A stretch of DNA of 59,141 bases from JAOZHU01 sp964632845 (lineage in GTDB: Archaea; Thermoproteota; Bathyarchaeia; Bathyarchaeales; Bathycorpusculaceae), in assembly GCA_964632845.1 (NCBI GenBank), contig CAZWDU010000012.1, positions 1 through 59,141 on the forward strand, written 5' to 3'. Below are positions 49,600 to 58,591 of this stretch, piece by piece. Each line of letters opens with the position of its first letter. Position 1 is the stretch's first letter. The translations under genes and the position numbers were made by a program. The notes beneath the pieces are model-generated. The model had not been told where the DNA came from. It did no database searches and saw only the letters and a list, made by a program, of their open reading frames with translations.

Positions 49600-50401
49600 T
49601 GGCTAAAGCTCCAAAATCTTCAGGCGCCAACTCACGCACGCGGCGCTCGCTAAATGGCACGGCACAAGCACGCTCCGTAGCCTCTTCCTTTGGCAACTTA
49701 AGCGTGCTCTTAAGGAAGGGCTCAAGCGCGTTACTGAGTTTCTTGTTGCGCTGGTTGAACAGCCACCGCACCATCCGCCTGAACAGCGCAACATCCTTCA
49801 CCTCGAAAGGCGTCTGCTTCCAAGGCACCAAACGCACAATTACGGAATCCACTGCTGGCGGAGGATAAAACAGCTCCTTAGGCACCACATCAAACAAAGC
49901 GACCTCTGCGCCGTGAAAAGCAACAACCGTTAACCAACCGTAGTCCTCGCTGCCCACACCCGCAACAAGCTTGTTGGCGAATTCCCTTTGCAGAATCAGA
50001 ACCGCACAAGCAACACGCTGCTCAAGAAGCCACATCACCAAACGCGACGATAAATAATAAGGCGGAACCGTCACAACCTTCGTAAACTCAGGCAACTCCG
50101 CTTTCAGCACGTCGCCTTCAATCACAGTTACGTTGCCAACGCCGCGGAGTTGTTCACGCAGTGCCGCTGCAACTTGCGGGTCTTTCTCAACCGCTATCAC
50201 GCTTTTGCATTTATCCGCTAGGTAACGAGTCAGGAAGCCGAAGCCTGCGCCAGCATCCAGCACCACGTCCGCCTTACCCACGCTAGCGTAAGCGCTTAGT
50301 TGTTCGAAAAGTGCTGGTTCAACCATGAAGTTCTGTCCCAAAACCCTGTTCGGAACAATTCGAAACCTTCGAAGCAGCCGCTTCGCTTCTTCAACGCTCA
50401 T
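49583..50401 (-). CDS. ksgA: 16S rRNA dimethyladenosine transferase KsgA/RsmA
   Basis: Dimethylates two adenines near the 3' end of 16S rRNA during small-subunit maturation. LGQNFMVEPALFEQL, VVLDAGAGFGFLTRYLAD, VIAVEKDPQVAAAL and VIEGDVLKAELPEF are typical. Motif IV is TVPPYYLSS, lacking the usual N of NLPY. The C-terminal domain (RRMVRWLFNQRNKKLSNAL) is present. 272 residues. It starts two bases after DUF655. Confidence 0.93.
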   Translation of the reverse strand: MSVEEAKRLLRRFRIVPNRVLGQNFMVEPALFEQLSAYASVGKADVVLDAGAGFGFLTRYLADKCKSVIAVEKDPQVAAALREQLRGVGNVTVIEGDVLKAELPEFTKVVTVPPYYLSSRLVMWLLEQRVACAVLILQREFANKLVAGVGSEDYGWLTVVAFHGAEVALFDVVPKELFYPPPAVDSVIVRLVPWKQTPFEVKDVALFRRMVRWLFNQRNKKLSNALEPFLKSTLKLPKEEATERACAVPFSERRVRELAPEDFGALANAFAE

Positions 50402-50403
50402 AA

Positions 50404-50970
50404 CTAATGCTCACGCGTAAACAAACGGTACTTACTGTCGCCCTCCAACTCCTCCAAAACCCGCTTCGTAATCAACTTCACAGGACTAGGCAACTCAGTC
50501 CGCTTCTGCAAATCCTCATAATTCCTAAACGGCTGCCGCTCCCGCTCATTAATCACCTGCCACATATACTTCTTCCCAATCCCAGGCACCAACTCCAACG
50601 CATGCATCCGCGGCGTAATCGCACGCGCCGTATTAAAGAAATTAACAAACCACTCCTCACGATTCAACGCAACCCGCGTAATAACACCAGGCAACTCAGC
50701 CTTCGCGGCACCAGTCAACTCATCATAACCCACGCGACCAATAATGTACGTAACCTCATCACGCGACTCCTTACCCACATACACACGGTCACCAGCCTTC
50801 AGCATCAAGCCCTCCTTCACCAGCGCCTCCAACAACGTGAAAAACTCTTCCCCAATGCATTGAATTAGAGCTCCCGCTCGGTATCCTGCCCTTCCAGCAG
50901 CCCGCAACCCCGGACGCCCGTGCGGCAAGAAATCTAACACGTAAGCGTACTCCTCGTACCGCTTCTCCAT
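50404..50970 (-). CDS. DUF655 nucleic-acid-binding protein
   Basis: A 188-residue archaeal protein with an N-terminal OB-like part (YEEYAYVLDFLPHGRPG, KAGDRVYVGKESRDEVTYI) and a helix-hairpin-helix region (HALELVPGIGKKYMWQVI). Found in many archaea between rpoF and ksgA, exactly as here. It is thought to act in RNA or DNA binding, possibly in ribosome maturation; the biochemical role is unproven. ATG 50970 is the start, 63 bases after rpoF. Confidence 0.88.
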   Translation of the reverse strand: MEKRYEEYAYVLDFLPHGRPGLRAAGRAGYRAGALIQCIGEEFFTLLEALVKEGLMLKAGDRVYVGKESRDEVTYIIGRVGYDELTGAAKAELPGVITRVALNREEWFVNFFNTARAITPRMHALELVPGIGKKYMWQVINERERQPFRNYEDLQKRTELPSPVKLITKRVLEELEGDSKYRLFTREH

Positions 50971-51033
50971 AACAGTCCCTAATCTCCTCTATCATATCCG
51001 CGTTCTGCTTAAAAATACTTAGGCTACTCCCGC

Positions 51034-51375
51034 CTACTCCTTTGACACACGGCTCTCGTTTAAAAGCGCAACAATGGCTTCCAACTTCGCAGTTTCGATA
51101 ATCTTTTTCCCGCCAGCCAGAAAAACCCGCATCTCATCAACGCTTTCAGGCGCGCAATTAACCACCTGAACAGCCTCATCCTCATCCAACCCGAACTCCG
51201 CTACCAAACGCTCAATAAGCCCCTCAACAGCCGCCTCATCAACCTTCGAAAACTTGGACACGTAATCAAACGTGCGCCGCTGAAACTGATCCAAATTCTC
51301 CTCGCCCAAAGCAGCCAGCTCCCGCTTAACCTGCGGCAACGCAAGCTTCTTCTCATTCAACTCTTTTTCGCTCAT
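51034..51375 (-). CDS. rpoF: RNA polymerase subunit Rpo4 (RpoF)
   Basis: The archaeal homologue of Rpb4, forming the stalk with Rpo7. LPQVKRELAALGEE, LDQFQRRTFDYVSKFSKVD, LIERLVAEFGLDEDEAVQVV and CAPESVDEMRVFLAG are characteristic. 113 residues from ATG 51375 is normal; the longer open frame upstream is antisense-like sequence over the L21 gene. It starts four bases after rpl21e. Confidence 0.9.
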   Translation of the reverse strand: MSEKELNEKKLALPQVKRELAALGEENLDQFQRRTFDYVSKFSKVDEAAVEGLIERLVAEFGLDEDEAVQVVNCAPESVDEMRVFLAGGKKIIETAKLEAIVALLNESRVSKE

Positions 51376-51379
51376 ACGC

Positions 51380-51679
51380 TCACTCACCGCCCTTATACGG
51401 CTCCAAATGCTCAGAACGCACAATAATCTCCTTAACCGAGCCGCCCTGAGGCACACTAACCACGTAGCCACGACCCCGCTTGGCTTGTACAGTACCAATC
51501 TTACCGTGAAAACGCTTATGAGGCAAACTCTTCTGCACACTTGAATCAATCTTTACAATCACCTGAGAACCAACCTCATACACATACAACAGCTTACCAA
51601 GCTTTGGTCTACCCTTATCTCTAGGCGCCTTCGTAGAAAGCCCACGCGTACTACGCCTATAACCCTTCGACTTCCTCAT
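51380..51679 (-). CDS. rpl21e: Large subunit ribosomal protein eL21
   Basis: 99 residues, starting MRKSKGYRRSTRGLSTKAP, with VYEVGSQVIVKIDSSVQKS, PHKRFHGKIGTVQAKRGRGY and IIVRSEHLEPYKGG. Standard archaeal eL21. Its ATG overlaps the pus10 stop by four bases and rpoF follows four bases after its stop. Confidence 0.95.
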   Translation of the reverse strand: MRKSKGYRRSTRGLSTKAPRDKGRPKLGKLLYVYEVGSQVIVKIDSSVQKSLPHKRFHGKIGTVQAKRGRGYVVSVPQGGSVKEIIVRSEHLEPYKGGE

Positions 51680-53022
51680 TTTTTCACCTCACCAACATCA
51701 TCCATAATAACATTCAAAACATCAAGCTTAAGAGGCTTCGCTCTGTTACCAAGCAGCATCGAAACACTGGGCACCGTTCTTCCTTCATCCCCAGACACTA
51801 ACTCCTTAACGTAAAGGCCTCCCTGACAGCGAACTTGCAGCTCAGCCCTATTGGGTGACACCTTCTTAACTTTAACCCAGTATATGTACTTTTCCCGCGT
51901 TAAATCCGCACGTCTATGCAAAACACGCAACGGCGTCTGCTGGCGAATCAAAGCATTACTAAGCTTTTCCGCCACAACACGCAAACCCTCCTCAGACACA
52001 TCATCTTCAAACTCCACCAGCACACGATACTCCTTCTGAGCTGATTCAGCTTTCTTCAACCGCCGCACCACATCCTTACTGCTAAACCGCAAACTCGAAA
52101 CCTCAACCTTATCCTTAGCCGCAACGTTAATGACTTCCTTAAGCTTGCGCAAATCCAAAAAACGCTTCCGCGGCTTAGAAACCTCAACCACAAAAGGCCT
52201 ACCAGTGCCCAGCATCCGCGCGTCAATATCCTCCCTGCCAGAAGCGTGAAAAGACGTTTTCTCGCCTTCAGCCGCCTCCAACAACGGCTTCGAAACCAGC
52301 GCCTCCACCGATTCAGCATAAAGCAAGCCAGTGCCGCCGCATTTCTCGCAGCCTCTTCCATGGCAAATGGAACAGAACCATCTTGACTGCGGAATATCCC
52401 TAACCAGCTTTCGATAGCGTCCAGCAACAAACAGGGGATTCACCTGAAGCTTTATGTTTTCCGTGAACGGGTTAACGATTATGACTATGTCGGGTGTGCG
52501 GTACTCAGCCGTTTTTCCCGTCTGCGCCTCAACGCTCTTGCCCAATAACCGCCCGAACTCGTGGCGTATGCTTTCGCCGTAGCTAACGTTGAACACAGCT
52601 TTGAATTCGTCTTCTCGCTCTTCCACCGCAACGGGCAACTCTACGCCCACAAGAAACGTAGTATACTCATAGCCTGCAATTTCTGCTAGGGCCTTGCGGA
52701 GTAAACCGTCAAGAAGTTGAAAGCGGTCTTCGCAGAGGAAACATTGTTGGGCTTTTTTGGGAGCACGCTTTTTCAAGTGTTTGAGGGCGGCTACGGCTTC
52801 ACGGGAAAAACCGTTAGTGGCTAAAATCTTAAGGCGTTTCAAGCCTTCAGCGTCTTTGGACTGGGCACTCGCACTGGCTTGCAGCATTAAGCTGAGCTTT
52901 ATGGCTTTACCGCGGTCACTGTTTTCCAAGTTATAGCCAAGCAACGCGAACTGCCGTCCGAGACAGTGGTCGCACAAGGCGTGGGCTTCGAGCATTTGCA
53001 GGGCATTTTCTAGAATGTTCAT
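51676..53022 (-). CDS. pus10: tRNA pseudouridine synthase Pus10
   Basis: Makes pseudouridine 54 and 55 in archaeal tRNA. The N-terminal zinc-binding part has ALCDHCLGRQFALLGYN and QCFLCEDRF. THUMP-like sequences follow. CSICHGRGCEKCGGTG is a further metal site. The catalytic aspartate is in GREDIDARMLGTGRPFVVEV. 448 residues, normal. It begins nine bases after srp54 and overlaps rpl21e. Confidence 0.93.
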   Translation of the reverse strand: MNILENALQMLEAHALCDHCLGRQFALLGYNLENSDRGKAIKLSLMLQASASAQSKDAEGLKRLKILATNGFSREAVAALKHLKKRAPKKAQQCFLCEDRFQLLDGLLRKALAEIAGYEYTTFLVGVELPVAVEEREDEFKAVFNVSYGESIRHEFGRLLGKSVEAQTGKTAEYRTPDIVIIVNPFTENIKLQVNPLFVAGRYRKLVRDIPQSRWFCSICHGRGCEKCGGTGLLYAESVEALVSKPLLEAAEGEKTSFHASGREDIDARMLGTGRPFVVEVSKPRKRFLDLRKLKEVINVAAKDKVEVSSLRFSSKDVVRRLKKAESAQKEYRVLVEFEDDVSEEGLRVVAEKLSNALIRQQTPLRVLHRRADLTREKYIYWVKVKKVSPNRAELQVRCQGGLYVKELVSGDEGRTVPSVSMLLGNRAKPLKLDVLNVIMDDVGEVKK

Positions 53023-53031
53023 CAGTTAAGC

Positions 53032-54366
53032 CTACTTGAACTCTGCGGGCAACCCTTTGCCCATAAAAGGCAACCGCTTTTTCCGTTTGAACATCTTCAT
53101 CATTTTACGCATCATCACATACTGCTTCAGAAGGTCTTTGACGTCTTTCTCAGCGGTTCCAGAACCACGGGCAACGCGCCTGATTCGCGAAGAGTTGAAA
53201 AGTTTCGGGTTCTCTTTCTCTTCAACCCGCATGGATTGAATGATTACGCGCCACTTTTCCAAGTTAGCCTCAGCCATATTCAACTTGTCCTCAGGCAAAT
53301 CATAAGACATGCCGGGCAGCATTTTGAGGACTTTCCTGAAGGGCCCCATGCTTTTGAAGGCTTCAAATTGCTCGTACATGTCTGTGAGAGTGAATTTGCC
53401 GCTGAGTATGGCTTTAGCTTTCTTTTCAGGGACCTTTATTTCTGCTTCGCGAACTTTTTCAAGGAGCGTTTCTAAGTCGCCCATGCCTAAGAGGCGCCCG
53501 ACGAAGCGTGATGGGATGAAGGGTTCGATGTCTTCGGTTTTTTCGCCGGTGCCTATGAATTTTATTGGGGCGCCTGTGGCTGCAACTGCGGATAGTGCGC
53601 CGCCGCCTCTGGCTGAGCCATCAAGCTTTGTAACTAGGATTGCGCCTATCGGTGTGGCTTCGTGGAACGCTTTAGCCTGAATTAATGCTTGCTGTCCGAT
53701 GGTACCGTCGATCACAAGCATTACTTCGTCTGGTTTGATTTTCTTTTCAAGGTTTTTCATTTCTTTGATTAGGTCTTGTTCTTCTTTGTGGCGTCCAGCA
53801 GTGTCAACAATTACCAAGTCTTTGTCGTTGAAGTGTTTTAGTCCTTCGGAGACTACTTTGACTGGGTCTTTGGCTTTTGGGTCGCCGTAGATTGGCAGGT
53901 TTAGTCGCGTTGCTAATTGTTGAAGCTGTGCATAGGCACCAGGGCGGTAGGTGTCCGCGCAAATCAACGCTGGTTTGAGTCCTTTCTTTTGGAAGTAGCG
54001 GGCGAGTTTGGCTGCTGCTGTGGTTTTTCCTGAGCCTTGGATGCCGACGAGCATGAGGGTTTGTTTTTTTTCAGGTTCAATTCTGATGGGGACTGGTTTT
54101 TCGCCTACGAAGCGGGTTAATTCTTCGTAGACTACTTTTATTACGTGTTCGCGTCTGGCGATGCCTGGTGGAACCTTTTCTTTTAAGGCTCGTTCTTCCA
54201 TTCGTTTGGATATGTCGAGGACTAGTTGGACGTTTACGTCTGATTGGAGCAGCGCACGTTGGATGTCGCGCACAAGCTCTTTAACGGTAGCCTCGTCTAC
54301 TACTGAGGCTCGGAAAAGCTTCTTTAATGCACTTGTAAGCGAGGAACCTAAGCGGTCTAACGCCAT
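53032..54366 (-). CDS. srp54: Signal recognition particle GTPase SRP54
   Basis: Binds signal peptides and SRP RNA and delivers ribosomes to the membrane. N domain (LGSSLTSALKKLFRAS), G domain with GIQGSGKTTAAAKLA, DTAGRHKEEQDL and TKLDGSARGGGALS, and the Met-rich M domain near the C-terminus (KMLPGMSYD, YVMMRKMMKMFKRKKR). 444 residues. A TATA element lies at about 54400-54411. First gene of the translation operon. Confidence 0.97.
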   Translation of the reverse strand: MALDRLGSSLTSALKKLFRASVVDEATVKELVRDIQRALLQSDVNVQLVLDISKRMEERALKEKVPPGIARREHVIKVVYEELTRFVGEKPVPIRIEPEKKQTLMLVGIQGSGKTTAAAKLARYFQKKGLKPALICADTYRPGAYAQLQQLATRLNLPIYGDPKAKDPVKVVSEGLKHFNDKDLVIVDTAGRHKEEQDLIKEMKNLEKKIKPDEVMLVIDGTIGQQALIQAKAFHEATPIGAILVTKLDGSARGGGALSAVAATGAPIKFIGTGEKTEDIEPFIPSRFVGRLLGMGDLETLLEKVREAEIKVPEKKAKAILSGKFTLTDMYEQFEAFKSMGPFRKVLKMLPGMSYDLPEDKLNMAEANLEKWRVIIQSMRVEEKENPKLFNSSRIRRVARGSGTAEKDVKDLLKQYVMMRKMMKMFKRKKRLPFMGKGLPAEFK

Positions 54367-54399
54367 TTGCGTCTCCAGTCCTTAAACAGCGATAGCGCC

Positions 54400-54411
54400 T
54401 TTAAATATATA
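54400..54411 (-). promoter_or_regulatory. TATA element of the srp54 translation operon
   Basis: Minus-strand TATATATTTAAA, about 35-45 bases before the srp54 start codon. Strong match to archaeal TATA elements; no other gene start lies nearby. Confidence 0.55.
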
Positions 54412-54442
54412 TTGCAGAGAAAATCAGCCTGCAACTCTTCGT

Positions 54443-55318
54443 TTACGCTACAGTTACAGCGCCTTCGAGCAGTTGGGAATAGTCTTTTTCGTTGGGCGAT
54501 GCTTTCAGATAGCTTAGGTTTGCGGTGAGCTCCTTGAGCGAGGAGACTCCTGTGACTGCTGTGCACACGCCTAATTGACTGAGGGTATAGCTTAGAAGAT
54601 GGGTTGAAGTGGCGCAGGCGGGTATTTTCAGTGTCATTGTTTTCCATCCAGATTTGTAAGCGGGAATTTTGACTTTCTGTCCTGCTTTGAGCAGTTCACC
54701 GCCAGCAAAAGGTTTCATCGCCACAACACCTATCCCGCGCTCGCTGCAAATTCGTAGTGCCTCGTGGCGTGCTGCGTATGCGTGGTTAGCAATGTTGACT
54801 TGGTGCATAACGCTTTCTATAATGCCAGACTGCGCTGCTAGTTTGATTACTTCTGGTTCGTGGGTGCTAATGGAAATGACGTTGGCAACTTGTTGTTCTT
54901 TCAGTTTTTGTGCTAGAGCGAGAATGCCTTTTTTGTTGATTTCTTTCCAGACTTTGAGGTTAGGTACGTAGTGTATGTTAAGTATTGGTGCAGATTCCAT
55001 GTTCAACTGGTCCAAAAGCGCATGCAGGTATTTTTCGCATTCAGCGGGGTTACGGCTTCTCTTGTATTGACCGTTGCTGATGCATGAGCCTAAATGGAAG
55101 GCTATGTGTGTGTTCGCGTTTTGATTCTGGAGTGCTTGCTGGAAGCCTTCTATTATGTTAGGGAGGCTCCAGACGAGGTCAAAGTAGTTTATTCCTTTGT
55201 TCAGTGCTAGGTGAATTATTTGCCTAATTTCTTCTGCTGAAAGATTTTTCAGGTGCTCGGCGCCTATACCTATTACGCTGACCTTGAGGCTTGTCTTGCC
55301 CAGTTGCCTGTATTCCAT
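54443..55318 (-). CDS. Aldo/keto reductase-family protein lacking catalytic Tyr and Lys
   Basis: A 291-residue TIM barrel with EYRQLGKTSLKVSVIGIG, KGINYFDLVWSLPNIIEGFQ, ILNIHYVPNLKVWKEIN and GIGVVAMKPFAGGELL, and the C-terminal NADP-binding-like GVSSLKELTANLSYLKASP. In active reductases the catalytic set is Asp, Tyr five residues on, a Lys and a His. Here the Asp (FDL) and His (NIHY) remain, but the Tyr position is Leu and the Lys strand (HIAFHLG) lacks Lys. It is probably not a normal reductase. ATG 55318 is the likely start. Confidence 0.8.
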   Translation of the reverse strand: MEYRQLGKTSLKVSVIGIGAEHLKNLSAEEIRQIIHLALNKGINYFDLVWSLPNIIEGFQQALQNQNANTHIAFHLGSCISNGQYKRSRNPAECEKYLHALLDQLNMESAPILNIHYVPNLKVWKEINKKGILALAQKLKEQQVANVISISTHEPEVIKLAAQSGIIESVMHQVNIANHAYAARHEALRICSERGIGVVAMKPFAGGELLKAGQKVKIPAYKSGWKTMTLKIPACATSTHLLSYTLSQLGVCTAVTGVSSLKELTANLSYLKASPNEKDYSQLLEGAVTVA

Positions 55319-55575
55319 GACACTCTGAGAATCCAAAAGGGGTTTTTAAGACTGCTGATTGCTAATGGGGCAACGCCTGAAAGATGCATGAACAGAAACA
55401 TTGCTGGTGAAAACTTGAAGCCTCAGCCCCATCATTTAAGCTTCGTCACAATTCAGACGGCTCTTCATGCATCATTGGCTCCAAAGATAATTCCACAAAC
55501 GCGGAGATAAACTTTAATGAAAATCTTTTTATCGCAAACGAGCTTAACAGGTGAAAAGGACAGCGTGGTGAAAGA

Positions 55576-55782
55576 GTGACTGCGGAACGCGCTATACACA
55601 TCGCCGTGTTTGCTCTGCTTCTTGTGGGTTCTTGGAGCGTAAGCGCATGGATAAGCCTCACGTACCTAAGCGAGAACTGGATTCTGTTAGTAGCAGGCGT
55701 CACTTTAAGCTGGGGCATAATCCTCTTAATCCTTTACGTAATTTTCAAAAAGCTCAATTGGAACTGGTGGAGTCCAATATAA
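55576..55782 (+). CDS. Small two-helix membrane protein
   Basis: 68 residues starting with GTG (TAERAIHIAVFALLLVGSW), two hydrophobic helices (about residues 7-27 and 36-57), ending KKLNWNWWSPI. A TATA-like CTTTTTATC lies about 45 bases upstream. No family recognised; gene-ness rests on composition and the promoter. Confidence 0.45.
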   Translation: MTAERAIHIAVFALLLVGSWSVSAWISLTYLSENWILLVAGVTLSWGIILLILYVIFKKLNWNWWSPI

Positions 55783-55842
55783 AACGCGGGCAAACTTGGC
55801 TGAGCCACCGCTGAAGTACATAAAATGCTAATTAAGGCAGCA

Positions 55843-56643
55843 TTAAACTGATTGTGCTTGTTGCAACGGAGCGGTGGCTGCTCTCGCGGTCATTGAATAG
55901 TAATATAATGTTAGTCCAATCGGTAGGATAGGCTGTATAAAGGCTACCAAGATGCTGCTTGCTACGGATCCGACTAAACCAAGTGAGCCTGTGAGAACGC
56001 TTATTATTGAACCCACTATGCCAATTATTATTTGGAACAGAAAGAGCACCCCGAAAGTTTTCAGCCACCGGCAATTAACCAGCTCGCGACTTCGCGACAA
56101 ACTCTCCAACGCACCGATGTTTTCAATTATTATTGTGGGAACCACGAGAGAGAACATTATTGCCAAAATTATACCCGGAATAATTAATGCAATTAGCCCT
56201 AGTGCGATGAGAATACCTGTGATAACGCTCACTGCCAAGAGGGATAATAGTCGCGACAGGGTGAAGTTGAAGCTTGACAGGAGAGTCGTTTGCTTATCTT
56301 CGAGCGCGTCCGAAGCAAACTTTACGGCGATTCCTTGAGCTATGCTGCCGATGACCCAACCCACAATTCCTGTCAAAAACGCAATTGTTAGAATCGCCGA
56401 GAGAAAACCGGGCAACCAGTTTAAAAGCTCTTGCGGTGTTGCCGTTGAAGACAAAATCGCAGGCACCGTAATCAGGGATTCTAAAGTAACCAAAACTGCG
56501 CCCTCAATTGCGCCAGCTATGAGGAAAGGAAGCAGAAACTGAGTGAAATTCTCCGAGTACAGTTTGAAGGTGCGTGTAAAGATTTCACCAAGTGATAATT
56601 CTCGTGAAGGTTTTCTGCTTTCGCCCAAGCTTTCGACACCCAA
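55843..56643 (-). CDS. Six-helix membrane protein (DUF7847/GlpQ-membrane-domain-like)
   Basis: 266 residues. A charged N-terminus (SLGESRKPSRELSLGEIFTR) leads to about six hydrophobic segments (FLLPFLIAGAIEGAVLV, IAFLTGIVGWVIGSIAQG, LIALIIPGIILAIMFSLVV, IIIGIVGSIISVLTGSL). A conserved-looking cytoplasmic loop has ALESLSRSRELVNCRWLKTF, as in archaeal proteins related to the membrane part of glycerophosphodiesterases. Function unknown. The gene is single and upstream of aIF5A on the same strand order. Confidence 0.72.
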   Translation of the reverse strand: MGVESLGESRKPSRELSLGEIFTRTFKLYSENFTQFLLPFLIAGAIEGAVLVTLESLITVPAILSSTATPQELLNWLPGFLSAILTIAFLTGIVGWVIGSIAQGIAVKFASDALEDKQTTLLSSFNFTLSRLLSLLAVSVITGILIALGLIALIIPGIILAIMFSLVVPTIIIENIGALESLSRSRELVNCRWLKTFGVLFLFQIIIGIVGSIISVLTGSLGLVGSVASSILVAFIQPILPIGLTLYYYSMTARAATAPLQQAQSV

Positions 56644-56696
56644 AATGCTGTTTAGTATTCTGGGTATATTAGCTTACATGCACCCGCAAACAGAAG

Positions 56697-57089
56697 TTAC
56701 TTTGCTCTAGCGAGCTTGATTCTGCCCATTATCTTCCAATACTCGATTTCAGCACCTGCGACGAGCTTGGCTTTCAAATCTTCCTCGTCAGGAAACGGCG
56801 CATCCAAATACTCAAACGTCTCCAAATCCATGATTTGCACGCCGTTAGGGTTCACAGCAAAAACTTGGCCTACGCGCTTGTCGATAATAGGAACTTCGGC
56901 GTTGCTGTCAACAGGTTTAACGAACTGCCTCTTTTGATTATCGAATACTCCGATGGCGACTATTCTGGCTTTAGCAGCACCGTGCTTTCCAGGCTTAGAT
57001 TTGGTTACATCCATTATACGACACGGTTCACCGTCAATTAGCATGTAGCCACCGACGCGTAATTCTCCAACACTCATTGGTTTAGTCAT
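56697..57089 (-). CDS. eif5a: Translation factor aIF5A
   Basis: Archaeal eIF5A, which promotes peptide bond formation at stalling sequences after hypusine modification. The N-terminal SH3-like domain has VGGYMLIDGEPCRIMDV and the modified Lys35 in SKPGKHGAAKARIVAIG. The C-terminal OB domain has NPNGVQIMDLETFEYLDAP. 130 residues. A TATA-like TTTTAATG at about 57109-57116 gives a near-leaderless message. Deoxyhypusine synthases lie 12 kb away in this window. Confidence 0.95.
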   Translation of the reverse strand: MTKPMSVGELRVGGYMLIDGEPCRIMDVTKSKPGKHGAAKARIVAIGVFDNQKRQFVKPVDSNAEVPIIDKRVGQVFAVNPNGVQIMDLETFEYLDAPFPDEEDLKAKLVAGAEIEYWKIMGRIKLARAK

Positions 57090-57135
57090 ACTCTCACCAA
57101 ACGCCTATTCATTAAAAGCAATTCTAAACAACACC

Positions 57136-57144
57136 CATATATAG
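57136..57144 (+). promoter_or_regulatory. TATA element of nadK
   Basis: CATATATAG centred about 32 bases before the nadK GTG (57172), indicating a very short or absent leader. It shares the 82-base divergent spacer with the aIF5A promoter. Confidence 0.5.
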
Positions 57145-57171
57145 ATTAAGGTACCGCTATTTACGTGAACG

Positions 57172-58020
57172 GTGGAAAAAGTGTTCAGAAGCGTCGGATT
57201 AGTTGCCCGCTACGACAAGAAACAAGCACTAAACCTCGCTGAGGAATTAGCAGAGTACCTGAAAAGCAAAAACCTGCAGGTCTACATAGAAGATACTCTT
57301 GCTGGAAAAGTGAGCACACAGGAAAAACTGGTTCCTCTATCGAAAATGAAAACGGACTTAATAATCACAATCGGCGGAGACGGCACCATCCTAAGAACCA
57401 GCATAGCACTGCCCAAGCCTGAACCGCCAATACTAGCCATCAACATGGGAGTCCGTGGCTTCCTCACCGAAGTGTCGCCGAACGAAGCACGCAATGCCGT
57501 GGAAAAATGCTTGAAAGGCGAATTCAAAATTGAAAAATGTTCCAAACTCGCAGCGGCTACGGACGGTTGCGTGATACCAGACGCATTAAACGACATTGTA
57601 GTTTCCGCTGGAGAGCCTTCAAAGATACTTTACACGCAAATATTCAAAGACGAGAAACCTATCATGAAGTGCGAGTCAGATGGGTTGATACTGGCAACGC
57701 AAACAGGCTCCACAGGCTATTCGCTCTCAGCAGGAGGACCAGTTTTAGACACGGAAGTAGACGCGTTCGTTCTGACACCCATCTGCGCGTTAACAGTATT
57801 TCGCTCGCTGGTTTTCCCCGCAAACTGCAAAGTTACAATCCAAGCCACCAGACCGAAAGACGTGCTCGTGTTAGTGGATGGAAACTACCGCCAGCGGGTA
57901 ACCTCAAAAAACCCCACTTTAACGGTCACCCGCTCCAAGAGCGTAACTTCATTCATCAGGTTCAAAGACGACTTCTACCACCGACTGCAAAGCAGAGTGC
58001 TGTTCAAAGGAACGGGATGA
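57172..58020 (+). CDS. nadK: NAD kinase
   Basis: Phosphorylates NAD to NADP. 282 residues with the GGDGTILR motif (IITIGGDGTILRTSIALP), NMGVRGFLTEVSP, CESDGLILATQTGSTGYSLS and AGGPVLDTEVDAFVLTPIC. The start is GTG, giving MEKVFRSVGLVARYDKK. Nob1 follows 33 bases downstream. Identification is secure; specificity for ATP or polyphosphate cannot be read. Confidence 0.94.
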   Translation: MEKVFRSVGLVARYDKKQALNLAEELAEYLKSKNLQVYIEDTLAGKVSTQEKLVPLSKMKTDLIITIGGDGTILRTSIALPKPEPPILAINMGVRGFLTEVSPNEARNAVEKCLKGEFKIEKCSKLAAATDGCVIPDALNDIVVSAGEPSKILYTQIFKDEKPIMKCESDGLILATQTGSTGYSLSAGGPVLDTEVDAFVLTPICALTVFRSLVFPANCKVTIQATRPKDVLVLVDGNYRQRVTSKNPTLTVTRSKSVTSFIRFKDDFYHRLQSRVLFKGTG

Positions 58021-58053
58021 AAAATCCAGAGGAACCAACCGCCGAAACGCATA

Positions 58054-58575
58054 ATGGTCCTAGACACATCAGCCTTTTTAGCGGGGTTCGACCCCTTCTC
58101 CGTCAGAGAAAAACAAGCCACAGTACCCAAAGTGCAAGAGGAAATAAAGACTAGGTCCATGACGTGGTTGCGATTCAAAACAGCAGTGGAAAACGGAAAA
58201 CTAAAAGTTAAAACGCCCTCCGAAGAATCCTTGAGCAAAACGAAAACTGCATCAATCATGGTTGGCGACTCATTTTTCCTGTCAGAAACCGACACACAAC
58301 TTTTAGCCTTAGCCTTGGAACTCAAAGAAGCAGGCTACAACCCGCAAATCGTCTCAGATGACTATTCAATACAGAATGTTGCCGCAAAAATGGGAGTAGA
58401 ATTCTCATCTCTCGCAACCTTCGGCATCCACCGCCTCCTAGAATGGATCAGATACTGCCCCGCATGCCACAGAGAATACCCAGCTGACTACAAAGCCACC
58501 AAATGCACAGTCTGCGGCACAGAACTGAAAAGGAAACCTCGGAAAACACCTAAAAATCCCCAAAGCACAAAGTAA
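58054..58575 (+). CDS. nob1: Ribosome maturation endonuclease Nob1
   Basis: Cleaves the 3' end of pre-16S rRNA. The PIN domain has VLDTSAFLAGFDPF, SETDTQLLALALELKEAG and IVSDDYSIQNVAAKMG, holding the acidic site. A zinc ribbon with CPACHREYP and KCTVCGTELKRKP ends the protein. 173 residues, usual for archaea. It follows nadK. Confidence 0.93.
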   Translation: MVLDTSAFLAGFDPFSVREKQATVPKVQEEIKTRSMTWLRFKTAVENGKLKVKTPSEESLSKTKTASIMVGDSFFLSETDTQLLALALELKEAGYNPQIVSDDYSIQNVAAKMGVEFSSLATFGIHRLLEWIRYCPACHREYPADYKATKCTVCGTELKRKPRKTPKNPQSTK

Positions 58576-58591
58576 CAAAAGAGGAACCAAC

